Shown in pieces: positions 15,321 to 23,711 of a stretch of 34,668 nt of DNA (positions within the stretch are counted from its first letter, which is position 1; each line of letters begins with the position of its first letter). The stretch lies in assembly GCA_029260655.1 (NCBI GenBank), contig JAJDCU010000068.1, positions 1 to 34,668 on the forward strand, given 5' to 3'. The notes beneath the pieces were generated by a model. The model saw only the letters and a list, made by a program, of their open reading frames with translations. It had not been told where the DNA came from and searched no databases. This DNA comes from Phycisphaeraceae bacterium. GTDB lineage: Bacteria > Planctomycetota > Phycisphaerae > Phycisphaerales > Phycisphaeraceae. The position numbers and the translations under genes are program-made.

Positions 15321-16400
15321 ATGAGATTTCGTGCTTTGGTGCCGGCAGTAGTGCGGATTAACGCTCTGGCAGTCGGCCCTATGGCCAAAGCCCTCGCCTT
15401 GGTTGTCGCTGTGACTGTCGCTTTTCTATCCGTTGTTGGCACGGGTTCCGTAGCGTGCGCGGATACGGTTCACGAGCCCGAGCCCAAGTCCCAGCCCGGG
15501 CCTGGGGGCGATGTCGAGACATTCTTGCAAGATGTGACTTCCGTGGCGCACCCGCCGCTCAGCGAGATCAGTGGGATCGTCCGCAGCCGCACTTATCCAG
15601 GCGTCTGGTGGGTCCACAACGACAGCGGCGACGAGCCTCGCCTGTTTGCGATCGACGCCCAAGGGCATGTGGTCATGCCGGCCAGGCTGCGCAACAGGTA
15701 CTATGCGCAAGAGTTCGAGGAAGGCAAGGAGCCCTGGCCGGGCATCTCGATGCTCAACAGCGCCCATGTCGACTGGGAAGACATCACGATCGACGACGGC
15801 CGGTTGTATATCGCTGACATGGGGAACAACGGCAACGCGCGGCGCGACCTGGGCTTCTACATCGTCAATGAGCCCAACCCGCAGGCGACGGACCGCGGGG
15901 CTCGTCCGATTTCTTTTATCCCCGTGGCCTACCCCGACCAGGAGAGCTACCCCCCGGAGGATTGGCGTTTCGATTGCGAGGCGGTCTTTGTTTCAGGTGG
16001 CCGGCTGTACCTGCTGACCAAGCATCGGGCTGAGGGACGGGTTGACCGGCTCACCTACGGCACGAACCTTTACCGTCTGGACACCACCCACAGCGACCGC
16101 GAAAACATACTCACACTTGTCAGCGCTGGCGGGGAATTGCCGTTGGTCCCGACCGCGGCCGACCTATCCCCCGATGGCAAGCGGCTGGCGGTGCTTAGCT
16201 ACGACGGGGTATGGATGTTTGAAGCACCGGACGCCAGCGACGACTGGCTGGGGGGCAAGGCGTGGCGGCTGGCGATCTCCCCGATGCGTTTAAGGCAGGC
16301 CGAAGGGATCTGCTGGGACGACGAAACGACCGTCAGGATCGTCAATGAGCAGCGCGATCTATTCACCCTGGATGTCAAGCATTTGAAGCCGGCGCCCTGA
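15321..16400 (+). CDS. Secreted beta-propeller-like protein, unknown function
   Basis: The 359-residue protein has an N-terminal hydrophobic export segment (ALALVVAVTVAFLSVVGTG, about 24-42). Its body is rich in propeller-like blades: LSEISGIVRSRTYPGVWWVHND (about 78-99), EPRLFAIDAQGHV, VDWEDITIDDGRLYIADMGNNG, FDCEAVFVSGGRLYLLTKH, PTAADLSPDGKRLAVLSYDG and AEGICWDDETTVRIVNEQR. The 'E-I-S-G…W.HND.GD' opening and 'EAE(G/A)I' closing blade recall SdiA-regulated or SMP-30-like propellers, but I cannot name a family with certainty. ATG 15321 has GGAG 8 bases upstream; the next Met (15381) has none. It may act in the periplasm or on the cell surface. The small zinc-ribbon gene follows after 22 bases. 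Confidence 0.65.
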   Translation: MRFRALVPAVVRINALAVGPMAKALALVVAVTVAFLSVVGTGSVACADTVHEPEPKSQPGPGGDVETFLQDVTSVAHPPLSEISGIVRSRTYPGVWWVHNDSGDEPRLFAIDAQGHVVMPARLRNRYYAQEFEEGKEPWPGISMLNSAHVDWEDITIDDGRLYIADMGNNGNARRDLGFYIVNEPNPQATDRGARPISFIPVAYPDQESYPPEDWRFDCEAVFVSGGRLYLLTKHRAEGRVDRLTYGTNLYRLDTTHSDRENILTLVSAGGELPLVPTAADLSPDGKRLAVLSYDGVWMFEAPDASDDWLGGKAWRLAISPMRLRQAEGICWDDETTVRIVNEQRDLFTLDVKHLKPAP

Positions 16401-16410
16401 AATCGCCGAC

Positions 16411-16416
16411 TAGTCT
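16411..16416 (+). promoter_or_regulatory. Leaderless-type -10 element TAGTCT
   Basis: TAGTCT is separated from ATG 16423 by six bases (ATTGAC). It matches the TANNNT pattern only loosely and has no -35 box. It is listed because the ATG lacks a Shine-Dalgarno site and the spacing equals that of the other leaderless-type genes here. Confidence 0.3.
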
Positions 16417-16422
16417 ATTGAC

Positions 16423-16674
16423 ATGGCAGGTCCGGATTACATCGTGGATATCGACGGGGTAGGGGCTCCCTCCTCCCGTGCCGGTGCAAACGGCGATACG
16501 CTGGTTGGCCGGCCGTGGCTGGCGGTGCAGTGGAAGTGCTGTGGGACCTACAGCCGGATCTACCGCAACAAGGTCGGGACACTTTATGAGGGCCAGTGCC
16601 CCAAGTGTGGCAGACCGGTGACCGCCCGCGTCGGGCCCGGGGGCACCACCCACCGCTTCTTCGAGGCCAGTTGA
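16423..16674 (+). CDS. Small zinc-ribbon-like protein, unknown function
   Basis: The 83-residue protein carries two cysteine pairs, Cys39-Cys40 (WKCCGTYSRIYRN) and Cys59/Cys62 (GQCPKCGRPVT), consistent with a zinc ribbon of the rubredoxin-knuckle type. The remaining sequence is aromatic and Gly-rich (RPWLAVQWK, GPGGTTHRFFEAS). A role in nucleic-acid or protein binding is possible; no family is recognised. It lies 22 bases after the propeller-like gene on the same strand and has no Shine-Dalgarno sequence, so it is either cotranscribed and reinitiated or made from its own leaderless mRNA. Confidence 0.6.
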   Translation: MAGPDYIVDIDGVGAPSSRAGANGDTLVGRPWLAVQWKCCGTYSRIYRNKVGTLYEGQCPKCGRPVTARVGPGGTTHRFFEAS

Positions 16675-16851
16675 ACCGTCGGGTACCTGTCGGCCGCTCG
16701 CAGGGGTCACGCCAGGGAGAGGGTTAAGCCAGCTCGACACATCGTAGATGCCCCTGGATGTCGGGCGTGGCCATACCTCTCATATAGATTCCGATCCACC
16801 CTCGGGACAAGCTCAAGCACAATTCCTACTCAGCCCAACTCAGCATTCCCG

Positions 16852-16924
16852 TGTTGGGATAAGTACGTGCCGCAATCACGAACTGTATCCTGCCCGCGGT
16901 ATTGTCTGTGGCCCCATCCCAACA
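16852..16924. repeat. 9-bp perfect inverted repeat in the 16675-16928 intergenic region
   Basis: TGTTGGGAT (16852-16860) is the exact reverse complement of ATCCCAACA (16916-16924), with a 55-base interval. It lies between the convergent zinc-ribbon gene and the APC fusion gene, ending 5 bases from the latter's stop. No T-run follows on either strand. The rest of the 254-base gap shows no coding frame or RNA that I recognise and is less GC-rich than its neighbours. Confidence 0.4.
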
Positions 16925-16928
16925 GTCA

Positions 16929-19064
16929 TCACGCGTCGGGACCGTGTCCGACAGCCCCTGGGGCCAGGTATTGAGCCCTTAACTGGGCGATACTTTCAGG
17001 CAGGCCGACGATGGTGAGGCGGTCCGCTCCCTGCAGGACGGTGTCGCCGCGCGGGAAGATCGTTTCCCCGGCCCGGTCGACGATCGCTACCAGGCAACCG
17101 TCGGGCAGGGAAAGCGAGCGCAATGGCTTGCCGACGAGTTGGGCGGTCGGGCCCTGGTCACTCAGCACCAGCGACAGGTAGCGCGCCTCATGGATCAGGA
17201 TCTCTTTGAGCTTGTGCTCGTCGTCGTTCGCCAACCACCTGGGCATGAACTGCTCGTCGTCGACGTGCTGGGCGACCTGGGCGAGGATACGCAGGTGCAG
17301 TGCGGCGTCGTCATCGGGGCTGATCAGGAAGATCACGGCGTAGATCGCCTGGTCGGTGCCGTGGACCGCCAGTTGTTGCTCGATCTCGATGCGTACGCCA
17401 CGTGGTATCCGCGCCAGCACCATCAGGGCGTGTTGCAGGCCCGGCAGGCGTACGTGGGGCAGCGCTACGCCCTTGGAGACCGGTGTTGCCCCGACGCGCG
17501 TTCCTTCCAGAATACTGTCCGCCAATTGCCCGGCGCTGATCGGCAGATGCACCGCCAGCTTGGCCGAGGCCTTGTGGACGACCTTCTCGAACGTGGTGGC
17601 GTCCAGGATGTTGATGACCGAGGCGCGTGCGACGATCTGGTCGTAGGGGTCGTCGGCGCGGAGGCCTTTTTCCTTGAGGATCCCGCGCAGCTCGCGGTCG
17701 AGCCCGGCGTACTGGCGCTGGCCAAGCCGGGCGAAGAGGTGGTAGATCGCGCCGCCGCGTTCGACCCGGCTCTTGGCGTAGTAGAAGTACCAGATCACCC
17801 CCACCAGGATCAGGCCCGCGGAGAACAGCATCGGCATCGGGCCCATCATCGCGATATACCCCAACGGCGCCGCGATCCCCGCCAGGTGCAGCCAGGGGTA
17901 CCAGGGCGAGCGGAAGCCCGGATCGTACGAGTCCAGCCGGCTCTCACGCATGACCAGCACCGCCAGGCAGTTGAGCGCAAACAGCAGCAGGATGAATGCG
18001 CTGGCGAGCTTGGCGATCTTGGTCGGGTCAAAGAAACACACACACAACAGCACGGCCACGACGGTGAAGATCACGGCATGGTGAGGCGCCTTGTGGCGGT
18101 TGAGCTTGCGGAGCGCCGACGGCAGCAGGTGGTCCCGGCTCATCGCCAGGGGGTAGCGTGAGGCGCTTAAGATCCCGGCATTGCCGACCGACAGAAACGC
18201 AAGCACGGCCGCGAAGGTCATCACCGCCGCGCCAGGCACGCCGGCCATCACCTCTGCGGCGTCGGCGACGGGAGTGAGGCTAGGGGTTTCTCCCGCGTAG
18301 AGCTGCTCGGGCCGGACCAGCCCCACGATCACATAGGTCCCAAGGCCGTAGACCACCACCGCGGTCAGCATGGCCAGGAATATCCCAAGAGGCAGATTGC
18401 GCTCGGGGTTCTTCACCTCCTCGGCGACGCTGGCAACCTTGGTGATGCCCATGTAGCTGATGCAGACCATCCCCGAGGCCGCGAAGATAGGCGCCCAGCC
18501 GCTTGCGAAGAAGTCGGCGAAGTAGTTCTGCTCGTGGGTGTGGATGTGGCTGACGCCGCTGGCGGAGAACCACAGAAGCAGGATCAGCAGCCCGACCACC
18601 AGCCATGTCTGCACGGCACCGGACTTGCTTGCGCCGAAAAGATTCAGGACACCGAACGCGACCGCCAGCGCCGCCGCGAGCGGGACCATCGGCAACTCCG
18701 GGAAAAATACATCCACGTAGGCGCCGATACCGATCAGCGCAAAGGCGGTCTTAAGCACCAGCGAACTCCAGGTCCCCATCCCGGCGATCGTGCCGGCCAG
18801 GGGCCCGAGGCTGCGGTCCAGGAAGTAGTACTCGCCGCCCGCCCGTGGCATCGCGGTCGCCAATTCGATCTTGGCCAGCACCCCCGGCAGCAACGGCAGC
18901 AGCGCCAGCAGGTAGCTGAGGATGACCGCCGGGCCCGCTTCCGCCGCCGCCAACCCGGGGAGCAGGAAGAAGCCCGAACTGAGCGTCGCCCCTGTCGCAA
19001 GCGTGTAAACGTTGAAAAGCGTCAGGCTTTTCTTGAGTTGTCTGGAGCGGTTCAAGATCGGCAT
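16929..19064 (-). CDS. APC-family permease fused to PTS EIIA-like and RCK_C domains
   Basis: The 711-residue protein has three parts. Residues 1 to about 435 are an amino acid-polyamine-organocation (APC) permease with about 12 helices: GATLSSGFFLLPGLAAAEAGP in TM1, MPRAGGEYYFLDRSLGP in TM3, and ITKVASVAEEVKNPERNLP in the TM6-7 loop. Residues about 485-625 resemble a fructose/mannitol-type PTS EIIA domain, with the phosphohistidine motif GVALPHVRLPG (His about 537) and the LISP…HL.IL core. Residues about 630-690 are a TrkA_C/RCK_C ligand-binding domain (VGKPLRSLSLPDGCLVAIVDR…LQGADRLTIVG). The domain order suggests a transporter gated by a regulatory module, possibly sensing nucleotide or PTS phosphorylation state. 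ATG 19064 has AGGA 6 bases upstream; a GTG at 19082 is an alternative. It is monocistronic. Confidence 0.88.
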   Translation of the reverse strand: MPILNRSRQLKKSLTLFNVYTLATGATLSSGFFLLPGLAAAEAGPAVILSYLLALLPLLPGVLAKIELATAMPRAGGEYYFLDRSLGPLAGTIAGMGTWSSLVLKTAFALIGIGAYVDVFFPELPMVPLAAALAVAFGVLNLFGASKSGAVQTWLVVGLLILLLWFSASGVSHIHTHEQNYFADFFASGWAPIFAASGMVCISYMGITKVASVAEEVKNPERNLPLGIFLAMLTAVVVYGLGTYVIVGLVRPEQLYAGETPSLTPVADAAEVMAGVPGAAVMTFAAVLAFLSVGNAGILSASRYPLAMSRDHLLPSALRKLNRHKAPHHAVIFTVVAVLLCVCFFDPTKIAKLASAFILLLFALNCLAVLVMRESRLDSYDPGFRSPWYPWLHLAGIAAPLGYIAMMGPMPMLFSAGLILVGVIWYFYYAKSRVERGGAIYHLFARLGQRQYAGLDRELRGILKEKGLRADDPYDQIVARASVINILDATTFEKVVHKASAKLAVHLPISAGQLADSILEGTRVGATPVSKGVALPHVRLPGLQHALMVLARIPRGVRIEIEQQLAVHGTDQAIYAVIFLISPDDDAALHLRILAQVAQHVDDEQFMPRWLANDDEHKLKEILIHEARYLSLVLSDQGPTAQLVGKPLRSLSLPDGCLVAIVDRAGETIFPRGDTVLQGADRLTIVGLPESIAQLRAQYLAPGAVGHGPDA

Positions 19065-19066
19065 AG

Positions 19067-19082
19067 GTGTCCTGTCGGACAC
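19067..19082. promoter_or_regulatory. Palindrome overlapping the ribosome site of the APC fusion gene
   Basis: GTGTCC-TGTC-GGACAC is a perfect 6-bp dyad with a 4-base centre, ending 2 bases before ATG 19064. On the minus-strand mRNA the AGGA ribosome site lies in the loop edge and 3' arm. A hairpin here could hide it, or the dyad could be a DNA operator. A TAAAGT hexamer (19086-19081) sits directly upstream as a -10 candidate. Confidence 0.5.
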
Positions 19083-19273
19083 TTTACCAAAGCGCCGCGA
19101 GTGTCACAGGTCACCGGCCAGGGGTTTTACGCCCGGGAACCTTCGCCGGGGATCAGCCCGGGTCGGGCCAGGTCATCACACCGGAGTTATGCCCTGTGCC
19201 GGTCATGGTGGTTGGGACGGGTAGGAAATGAGCCGTTATCAGGTGTCTGCGTCGCCCAGGCGTAAGGGTGTGC

Positions 19274-19279
19274 TAAAAT
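19274..19279 (+). promoter_or_regulatory. Leaderless-type -10 element TAAAAT, cyclase operon
   Basis: TAAAAT is separated from ATG 19286 by six bases (ACGGGC). No Shine-Dalgarno site and no clear -35 box are present. The spacing predicts a transcript that begins at the start codon. Confidence 0.5.
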
Positions 19280-19285
19280 ACGGGC

Positions 19286-19882
19286 ATGGCGGATGGGCCT
19301 TCTATGAGCCTGGGGACACAAGGATCGGGCACACGCTGTGTGGTGCTGGCCCCGCAGGGTGGATTGGCGCCTGCCGACCTGCTTAGCGGGCTGTCCCGGC
19401 GCGGTGTCAGCACGGCTGTGGTCGCTGACCCGGCGGCGGTGATGGTCGAGTTGGCCCGTTTTGCGACCGGGGCCCTGATCGTGGTCCAGCCGGATCTTCA
19501 GCCGGATCTGCCGGAGTTGATCCAAGCGGTGAAGGCCTACTACCCGCGGACCGTGCGCTGGTGCTACCGGGTGGATCAGGCTTCGGGCAAACCGCAGTTG
19601 GGCAAGCTTAACGGACATGTCTCTGACGCTGGGCAAGGGAACCTGGCGCTGACCGAAGCGGGCAACGACGGCCGGCTGGCGGCGCAACGTCAGTCAGAAC
19701 GCACGCCCCTGGCCCGGGTCGATCACGGCATGCCCAACGAGCGTGTACGTTCGCTGATCGTGAAGGTAGACGCCCTGCCTGGGGGGGACCAGCCGCTGAT
19801 CAGTGAGGAAGAACTGTCGATGCTGCTTGGGCCTGTGCCCGAGCCCGAAGCGCTGGACGATCCCAAGGGGGGGCAAGGATGA
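19286..19882 (+). CDS. Degenerate receiver-like protein, partner of the diguanylate cyclase
   Basis: The 198-residue protein has no family I can name. Residues about 17-95 alternate strands and helices in the manner of a response-regulator receiver: RCVVLAPQ, GVSTAVVADPAAVMVELARF, GALIVVQPDLQPDLPELIQAV and YYPRTVRWCY. The phosphoacceptor position is Gln/Pro-rich instead of Asp, so phosphorylation is unlikely. Residues 100-170 are polar and probably disordered, followed by a short acidic helix (LISEEELSMLLGP). The gene overlaps the GGDEF gene by ATGA (19879-19882), implying coupled translation and a joint function, perhaps as regulator of the cyclase. ATG 19286 is chosen because of the TAAAAT element; ATG 19304 is an alternative. 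Confidence 0.65.
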   Translation: MADGPSMSLGTQGSGTRCVVLAPQGGLAPADLLSGLSRRGVSTAVVADPAAVMVELARFATGALIVVQPDLQPDLPELIQAVKAYYPRTVRWCYRVDQASGKPQLGKLNGHVSDAGQGNLALTEAGNDGRLAAQRQSERTPLARVDHGMPNERVRSLIVKVDALPGGDQPLISEEELSMLLGPVPEPEALDDPKGGQG

Positions 19883-21252
19883 ATCCCCCCGCGACCGATC
19901 CCAACCCGCTAGCCAATAGCACGACAGACCCGCTTGGGATGCCAGACGGCCCGCGTGTATTGGTCGTGGGAGAGCCTGCGCTGGCGCGTCGTTTAGCGGG
20001 GTTGATCGATCCAAAGGGAAAAAGCAGTCCACGTTGCATGGGGGTGCCCAGCTACCTCTCGGCTCTGGGCGAGGCGTCGACCGGGCCGGTGGACGTGGTG
20101 ATTGGTCCCGTGGACAGGTTCCCGGGCTCGGCCGAATCGGTCGTCCGCGGCCTGCGTGCGCTGTCGCCGGGGGCCAGGCTGATCGCTCTGTGCAACCAGG
20201 ATTCGGCCGCGCGTGGCAAGCAGGCCGTACAGGCGGGGTTTGACCACTGCCTGGTGGAGCCGGTCGAAGCCGGCGAGCTATCTGAGTTGATCGGAGCCAC
20301 AGGCGCTTCGGCATCGGCACGCGCGACCGGCGAGATCACAGACAACGGCAACGGCGAGCAGCTAGATCAACACACGCAGGCCAACCCGCCGCCAGACGCA
20401 GACAACCAGGACCTGGGGGATATTGATCTGGTTGAGTCGTTGCTGACGTGCGATGGCGATCTGTGCGGCGTGGCGGTGCGTATCGTCTCAGCGAACTCGG
20501 GGATCGCCGGGGTGGGGCTTTGCCTTGTCGACGGGCAGCCGCCAAAGACGGATGTGTCTGTTTCGGTTGATTATCGCGGTCGGTGTTTCGGCCGATTGCA
20601 CGCCCCAGCTCCGGCGACGACTCAGCAGTTGGCCGCTTGGGCCGGCTGGCTGGGCAGGTGGCTTGCGCTGCAAAACCAGGTTGCTCAACTCGGTGACATG
20701 GCGTTACGCGACGAGCTGACCGGGATCTGGAACCGCCGATACTTCAACCGCTTTCTGGATCGGATCCTGCGCCGGGCCTCGGTCGACCGTTCCCCGGTCA
20801 CCCTGTTGGTTTTCGATATCGACGACTTCAAGGTCTACAACGATGCCTACGGCCATGGGATGGGCGACGAGGTGCTCTGCGAAACGGCCCGGATGATGGC
20901 CTCGGTCGTGCGCGAGCACGATGTGGTCGCACGGATCGGCGGGGACGAGTTCGCGGTCATCTTCTGGGATAACGACAAGCCACGAAGGCCCAACAGCTCG
21001 CATCCTCAGGATGTGGTCGCCGCCGCCCGGCGTTTTCAGGAGGCGATCTGCTCGCACCGCTTCCCCAAGCTGCTGGATAAGGCGCCGGGCCAATTGACTG
21101 TGTCCGGGGGGCTGGCCAGCTTCCCCTGGGACGGGCGGACCCCCGGAGAACTGATGGCGCGGGCCGACGCGATGGCGATGCAGTCCAAACGCCAGGGCAA
21201 AAATGCGATCACCTTCGGCACCGGCGCCAAGCGGCGTTGCCCGGATGACTGA
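19879..21252 (+). CDS. Diguanylate cyclase (GGDEF) with degenerate receiver domain
   Basis: The 457-residue protein is predicted to make cyclic di-GMP from two GTP. Residues 25-138 form a receiver-like fold (RVLVVGEPALARRLAGLI…VDVVIGPVDRFPG…LIALCNQDSAARGKQ…DHCLVEPVEAGELSEL) whose phospho-Asp position is occupied by Gly/Pro. Residues about 180-265 look GAF-like. The GGDEF domain starts at about 275: DELTGIWNRRYFNRFL, FDIDDFKVYNDAYGHGMGD, then the intact active-site GGDEF (354-358). The inhibitory I-site RxxD (Arg345-Asp348) sits exactly five residues before it, so product feedback is expected. No EAL domain and no membrane segment are present, so it is cytoplasmic. Translation is coupled to the preceding gene. 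Confidence 0.92.
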   Translation: MNPPATDPNPLANSTTDPLGMPDGPRVLVVGEPALARRLAGLIDPKGKSSPRCMGVPSYLSALGEASTGPVDVVIGPVDRFPGSAESVVRGLRALSPGARLIALCNQDSAARGKQAVQAGFDHCLVEPVEAGELSELIGATGASASARATGEITDNGNGEQLDQHTQANPPPDADNQDLGDIDLVESLLTCDGDLCGVAVRIVSANSGIAGVGLCLVDGQPPKTDVSVSVDYRGRCFGRLHAPAPATTQQLAAWAGWLGRWLALQNQVAQLGDMALRDELTGIWNRRYFNRFLDRILRRASVDRSPVTLLVFDIDDFKVYNDAYGHGMGDEVLCETARMMASVVREHDVVARIGGDEFAVIFWDNDKPRRPNSSHPQDVVAAARRFQEAICSHRFPKLLDKAPGQLTVSGGLASFPWDGRTPGELMARADAMAMQSKRQGKNAITFGTGAKRRCPDD

Positions 21253-21585
21253 TCCCCGACCAACGACCTCCGCCCGCGATGGGCTTTGGCACTGGCCTGA
21301 CGGGCGGAATCCGCCTCAGCGTGCAACGAGGTGAGCCACCCGTGGTTAGCCCAGCAGGCCACGGCCCACAGCAAGCCGCGGGACCGGGGGTGAACGTCCA
21401 AACCCTGCTCAATTTCCGGTGAATCCCATAGAATTACCCCGGTCTTTCCCAGGTCACCGCCCAAGCCGATGGCGGAAGGTGTAGAGTAGGGGCCGTGGGC
21501 GTTGCCGAAATGGGCAAACTGGTTGATAATCCCCCGCTCGCACCGAACACACCCGAACATCCCAAGCCAAAAAGGGCCAACCTCT
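21253..21585. other. 333-base intergenic region before transketolase
   Basis: No convincing gene. It contains GGCGGA-A-TCCGCC (21303-21315) and a CCGTGG/CCACGG hairpin (21340-21345 with 21359-21364, 13-base loop), both close after the cyclase stop and possibly 3'-end structures. A TAGAAT hexamer (21429-21434) and a GATAAT hexamer (21535-21540) are -10 candidates for transketolase; neither has a good -35. Confidence 0.4.
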
Positions 21586-23556
21586 ATGTCGTTTGATTCT
21601 ACCGTTCACGCCAAGGCCATTGAGCTGACCAAGCTGAGTTACGAGATGACCGCGGCGTCTGGCTCAGGCCATCCCACCACCAGCGCGAGCCTGGCACACC
21701 TCGTGGCCGTGCTGATGTACCAGCACATGCGTTACGAGCCGGCCAACCCAAGTCATCCCAGCAGCGACCGGCTGGTCCTGTCCGAAGGCCACGCCGTCCC
21801 GATCGTTTACGCCGCCTGCGCGGGCCTGGGGATCCACATCGGCAAAGACAAGGACAACCTCAGGGCGATGACCCGCGACGACGCGATGGCGCTGCGCGAG
21901 ATCGGCTCGGTCGTCGATGGCCACCCCAACCCCGCCGAGGGGTTTCCCTTCTTTGATACCGCCACCGGCTCGCTGGGCCAGGGCCTGTCACACGCCGCCG
22001 GCCTCGCCGCCGCCGCCAAGCTCGACGGACTGGACAAACGCATCTTCTGCATCATCGGTGACGGCGAGTCGCGCGAAGGACAGATCTGGGAAGCGGTCGA
22101 CTTCATCAAGGACCACGCGCTCGGCGCCGTCTGTCCGATCTTCAACTGCAACGTCTTCGGCCAGTCCGACGAAGTCAGCGAGCAGCAGTCGGCGGACACC
22201 ACCGCGAAGAAACTCGAAGCCGCCGGGTACGCGGTCCTGTCGATCGACGGGCACAGCCCCTCGGCGATCCAGGATGCGCTTTCCCAGCACGCCCAGGCGC
22301 AGTTCGACCCTGACGCTAAGCCGATCGCCATCGTCGCCAAGACCCAGAAGGGATGGGGAAGCCCGTCCCAGCAGGGCCACGGCCACCACGGCAAGCCCGC
22401 CGCGGGTGACGAGTTGACCACGGCTATCGAAGAACTCGAAGCGACCGGCCGATCGCTCGGGGCGGCGGGGGACACCCCCTTAAAGATCGGGATGATGTCT
22501 CCCAAGAAGCCTGACGGCCAAGAACCCCAGCCCGTGATGAGCTTCAACGACGCGATGCAGCAGTTCGGGCTTGGTGACGCGATCACCAAGGGCAAGTACG
22601 CCACCCGCCGGGCCTACGGCGTTGCGCTTAGAGCCCTTGGGCTGGCCGACCCGCGCATCGTCGCGCTGGACGCCGACGTCAGCAACTCGACCTTCGCCGA
22701 CATGTTCAAGAACGACGAGGCCCTGGCCGAGCGGTTCCTGGAGTGCCGCATCGCCGAGCAAAACATGTTCTCCGCCGCCGCCGGCCTCAGCGCCGCCGGG
22801 AAGATCCCGTTCTGCTCGACCTTCGCTAAGTTCGCTGTCCGCGGTTACGACCAGATCGAGATGGCGGTCAACAGCGGCGCGAACTTCAAGATCGTTGGCT
22901 CCCACGCCGGCATCAGCCTCGCAGCCGACGGGCCCAGCCAGATGTCACTGCCGGATGTCGCCTGGTTCCGATCCTTCGCCACCATGAAGCGTCAAAACGA
23001 CACGCCCGGGTTCTACGTCCTCCAGCCAAGCGACGCCTACCAGGCTTACGCACTGACACTGGAGATGGCCAAGTACCACGGCCCGTGCTACATGCGAACC
23101 CTCCGGCCCGACACCGAGTTCCTCTACGGTGAAAACGACACCTTCACCCTCGGCGGTCACGAGGTCCTCACCGAAGGCCGTGACCTGCTGATCGTCGCCT
23201 CCGGTTACATGGTCCACGAGGCCAACAAGGCGCTTGAAGACCTCGACGCACAGGGCATCGACGCCACGCTGGTCGACCTGTACTCGCTGCCTTTCGACGC
23301 CGACGCGATCCTGGACCTTGCCAACGAAAACAACGGCATGATCCTGACACTCGAAGACAACTACGGCGGGGGGATCGGCTCCGCGGTCGCAGACGCCGCC
23401 GCCGAAGATGGCGGGGGGTTCACCGTCCAGCAACTGTACGTCCGCCACCCCCCCAAGTCCGGCCGGACCACCGCCGACGTCATGGACTACTGCGGCGTCA
23501 GTTCAAAGCACATCGTAGCCAAGGCCCTGTCGATGCTCGAATTGTCCGCGACGTAA
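21586..23556 (+). CDS. Transketolase
   Basis: Thiamine diphosphate enzyme of the non-oxidative pentose phosphate pathway that moves two-carbon ketol units between sugar phosphates. Length 656, normal. The N-terminal TPP domain has GSGHPTTSASLAHL (about 26-39), DRLVLSEGHAVPIVYAA, FDTATGSLGQGLSHAAGLA and the TPP/Mg motif GDGESREGQIWEA (about 160-172). The pyrimidine domain has FADMF…FLECRIAEQNMFSAAAGLSAAGK with the catalytic Glu (about 392), and FAVRGYDQIEMAV. The C-terminal domain begins near PCYMRTLRP. FNCNVFGQSDEVS replaces the more common NRNRI-type loop, as in many planctomycete and archaeal-like transketolases; 1-deoxyxylulose-5-phosphate synthase is excluded by length and motifs. ATG 21586 has AAAGGG 11 bases upstream. 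A strong terminator follows. Confidence 0.94.
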   Translation: MSFDSTVHAKAIELTKLSYEMTAASGSGHPTTSASLAHLVAVLMYQHMRYEPANPSHPSSDRLVLSEGHAVPIVYAACAGLGIHIGKDKDNLRAMTRDDAMALREIGSVVDGHPNPAEGFPFFDTATGSLGQGLSHAAGLAAAAKLDGLDKRIFCIIGDGESREGQIWEAVDFIKDHALGAVCPIFNCNVFGQSDEVSEQQSADTTAKKLEAAGYAVLSIDGHSPSAIQDALSQHAQAQFDPDAKPIAIVAKTQKGWGSPSQQGHGHHGKPAAGDELTTAIEELEATGRSLGAAGDTPLKIGMMSPKKPDGQEPQPVMSFNDAMQQFGLGDAITKGKYATRRAYGVALRALGLADPRIVALDADVSNSTFADMFKNDEALAERFLECRIAEQNMFSAAAGLSAAGKIPFCSTFAKFAVRGYDQIEMAVNSGANFKIVGSHAGISLAADGPSQMSLPDVAWFRSFATMKRQNDTPGFYVLQPSDAYQAYALTLEMAKYHGPCYMRTLRPDTEFLYGENDTFTLGGHEVLTEGRDLLIVASGYMVHEANKALEDLDAQGIDATLVDLYSLPFDADAILDLANENNGMILTLEDNYGGGIGSAVADAAAEDGGGFTVQQLYVRHPPKSGRTTADVMDYCGVSSKHIVAKALSMLELSAT

Positions 23557-23582
23557 GACCTGCTCCGTCATACGAACCACCG

Positions 23583-23615
23583 AACCCATGCATCTTCTGC
23601 ATGGGTTTTTTCTTT
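23583..23615 (+). terminator. Intrinsic terminator of transketolase
   Basis: AACCCATGCA (23583-23592), loop TCTTC and TGCATGGGTT (23598-23607) form a perfect 10-bp stem. TTTTCTTT follows directly. It starts 27 bases after the transketolase stop. Confidence 0.92.
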
Positions 23616-23699
23616 GCCTCTTTTGGTTGGACCCGCGGCAGCTTCGCAGCTCTCGGCCTGATAGGGGAGGGCGTTTGGGTTGAGAGGTGCGGGGTGTGT

Positions 23700-23705
23700 T
23701 ATGCT
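23700..23705 (+). promoter_or_regulatory. Leaderless-type -10 element TATGCT, exbB-like gene
   Basis: TATGCT is separated from GTG 23712 by six bases (CTTGGT). No Shine-Dalgarno site precedes the GTG. TTGAGA at 23680-23685 is too close (14 bases) to be a standard -35. Confidence 0.45.
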
Positions 23706-23711
23706 CTTGGT

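Noticed and set aside
21036-21560. Minus-strand open frame in the region before transketolase
   Set aside because: It extends into the 3' end of the diguanylate cyclase, has no ribosome site or promoter and no family pattern; the region is better called intergenic with short hairpins.
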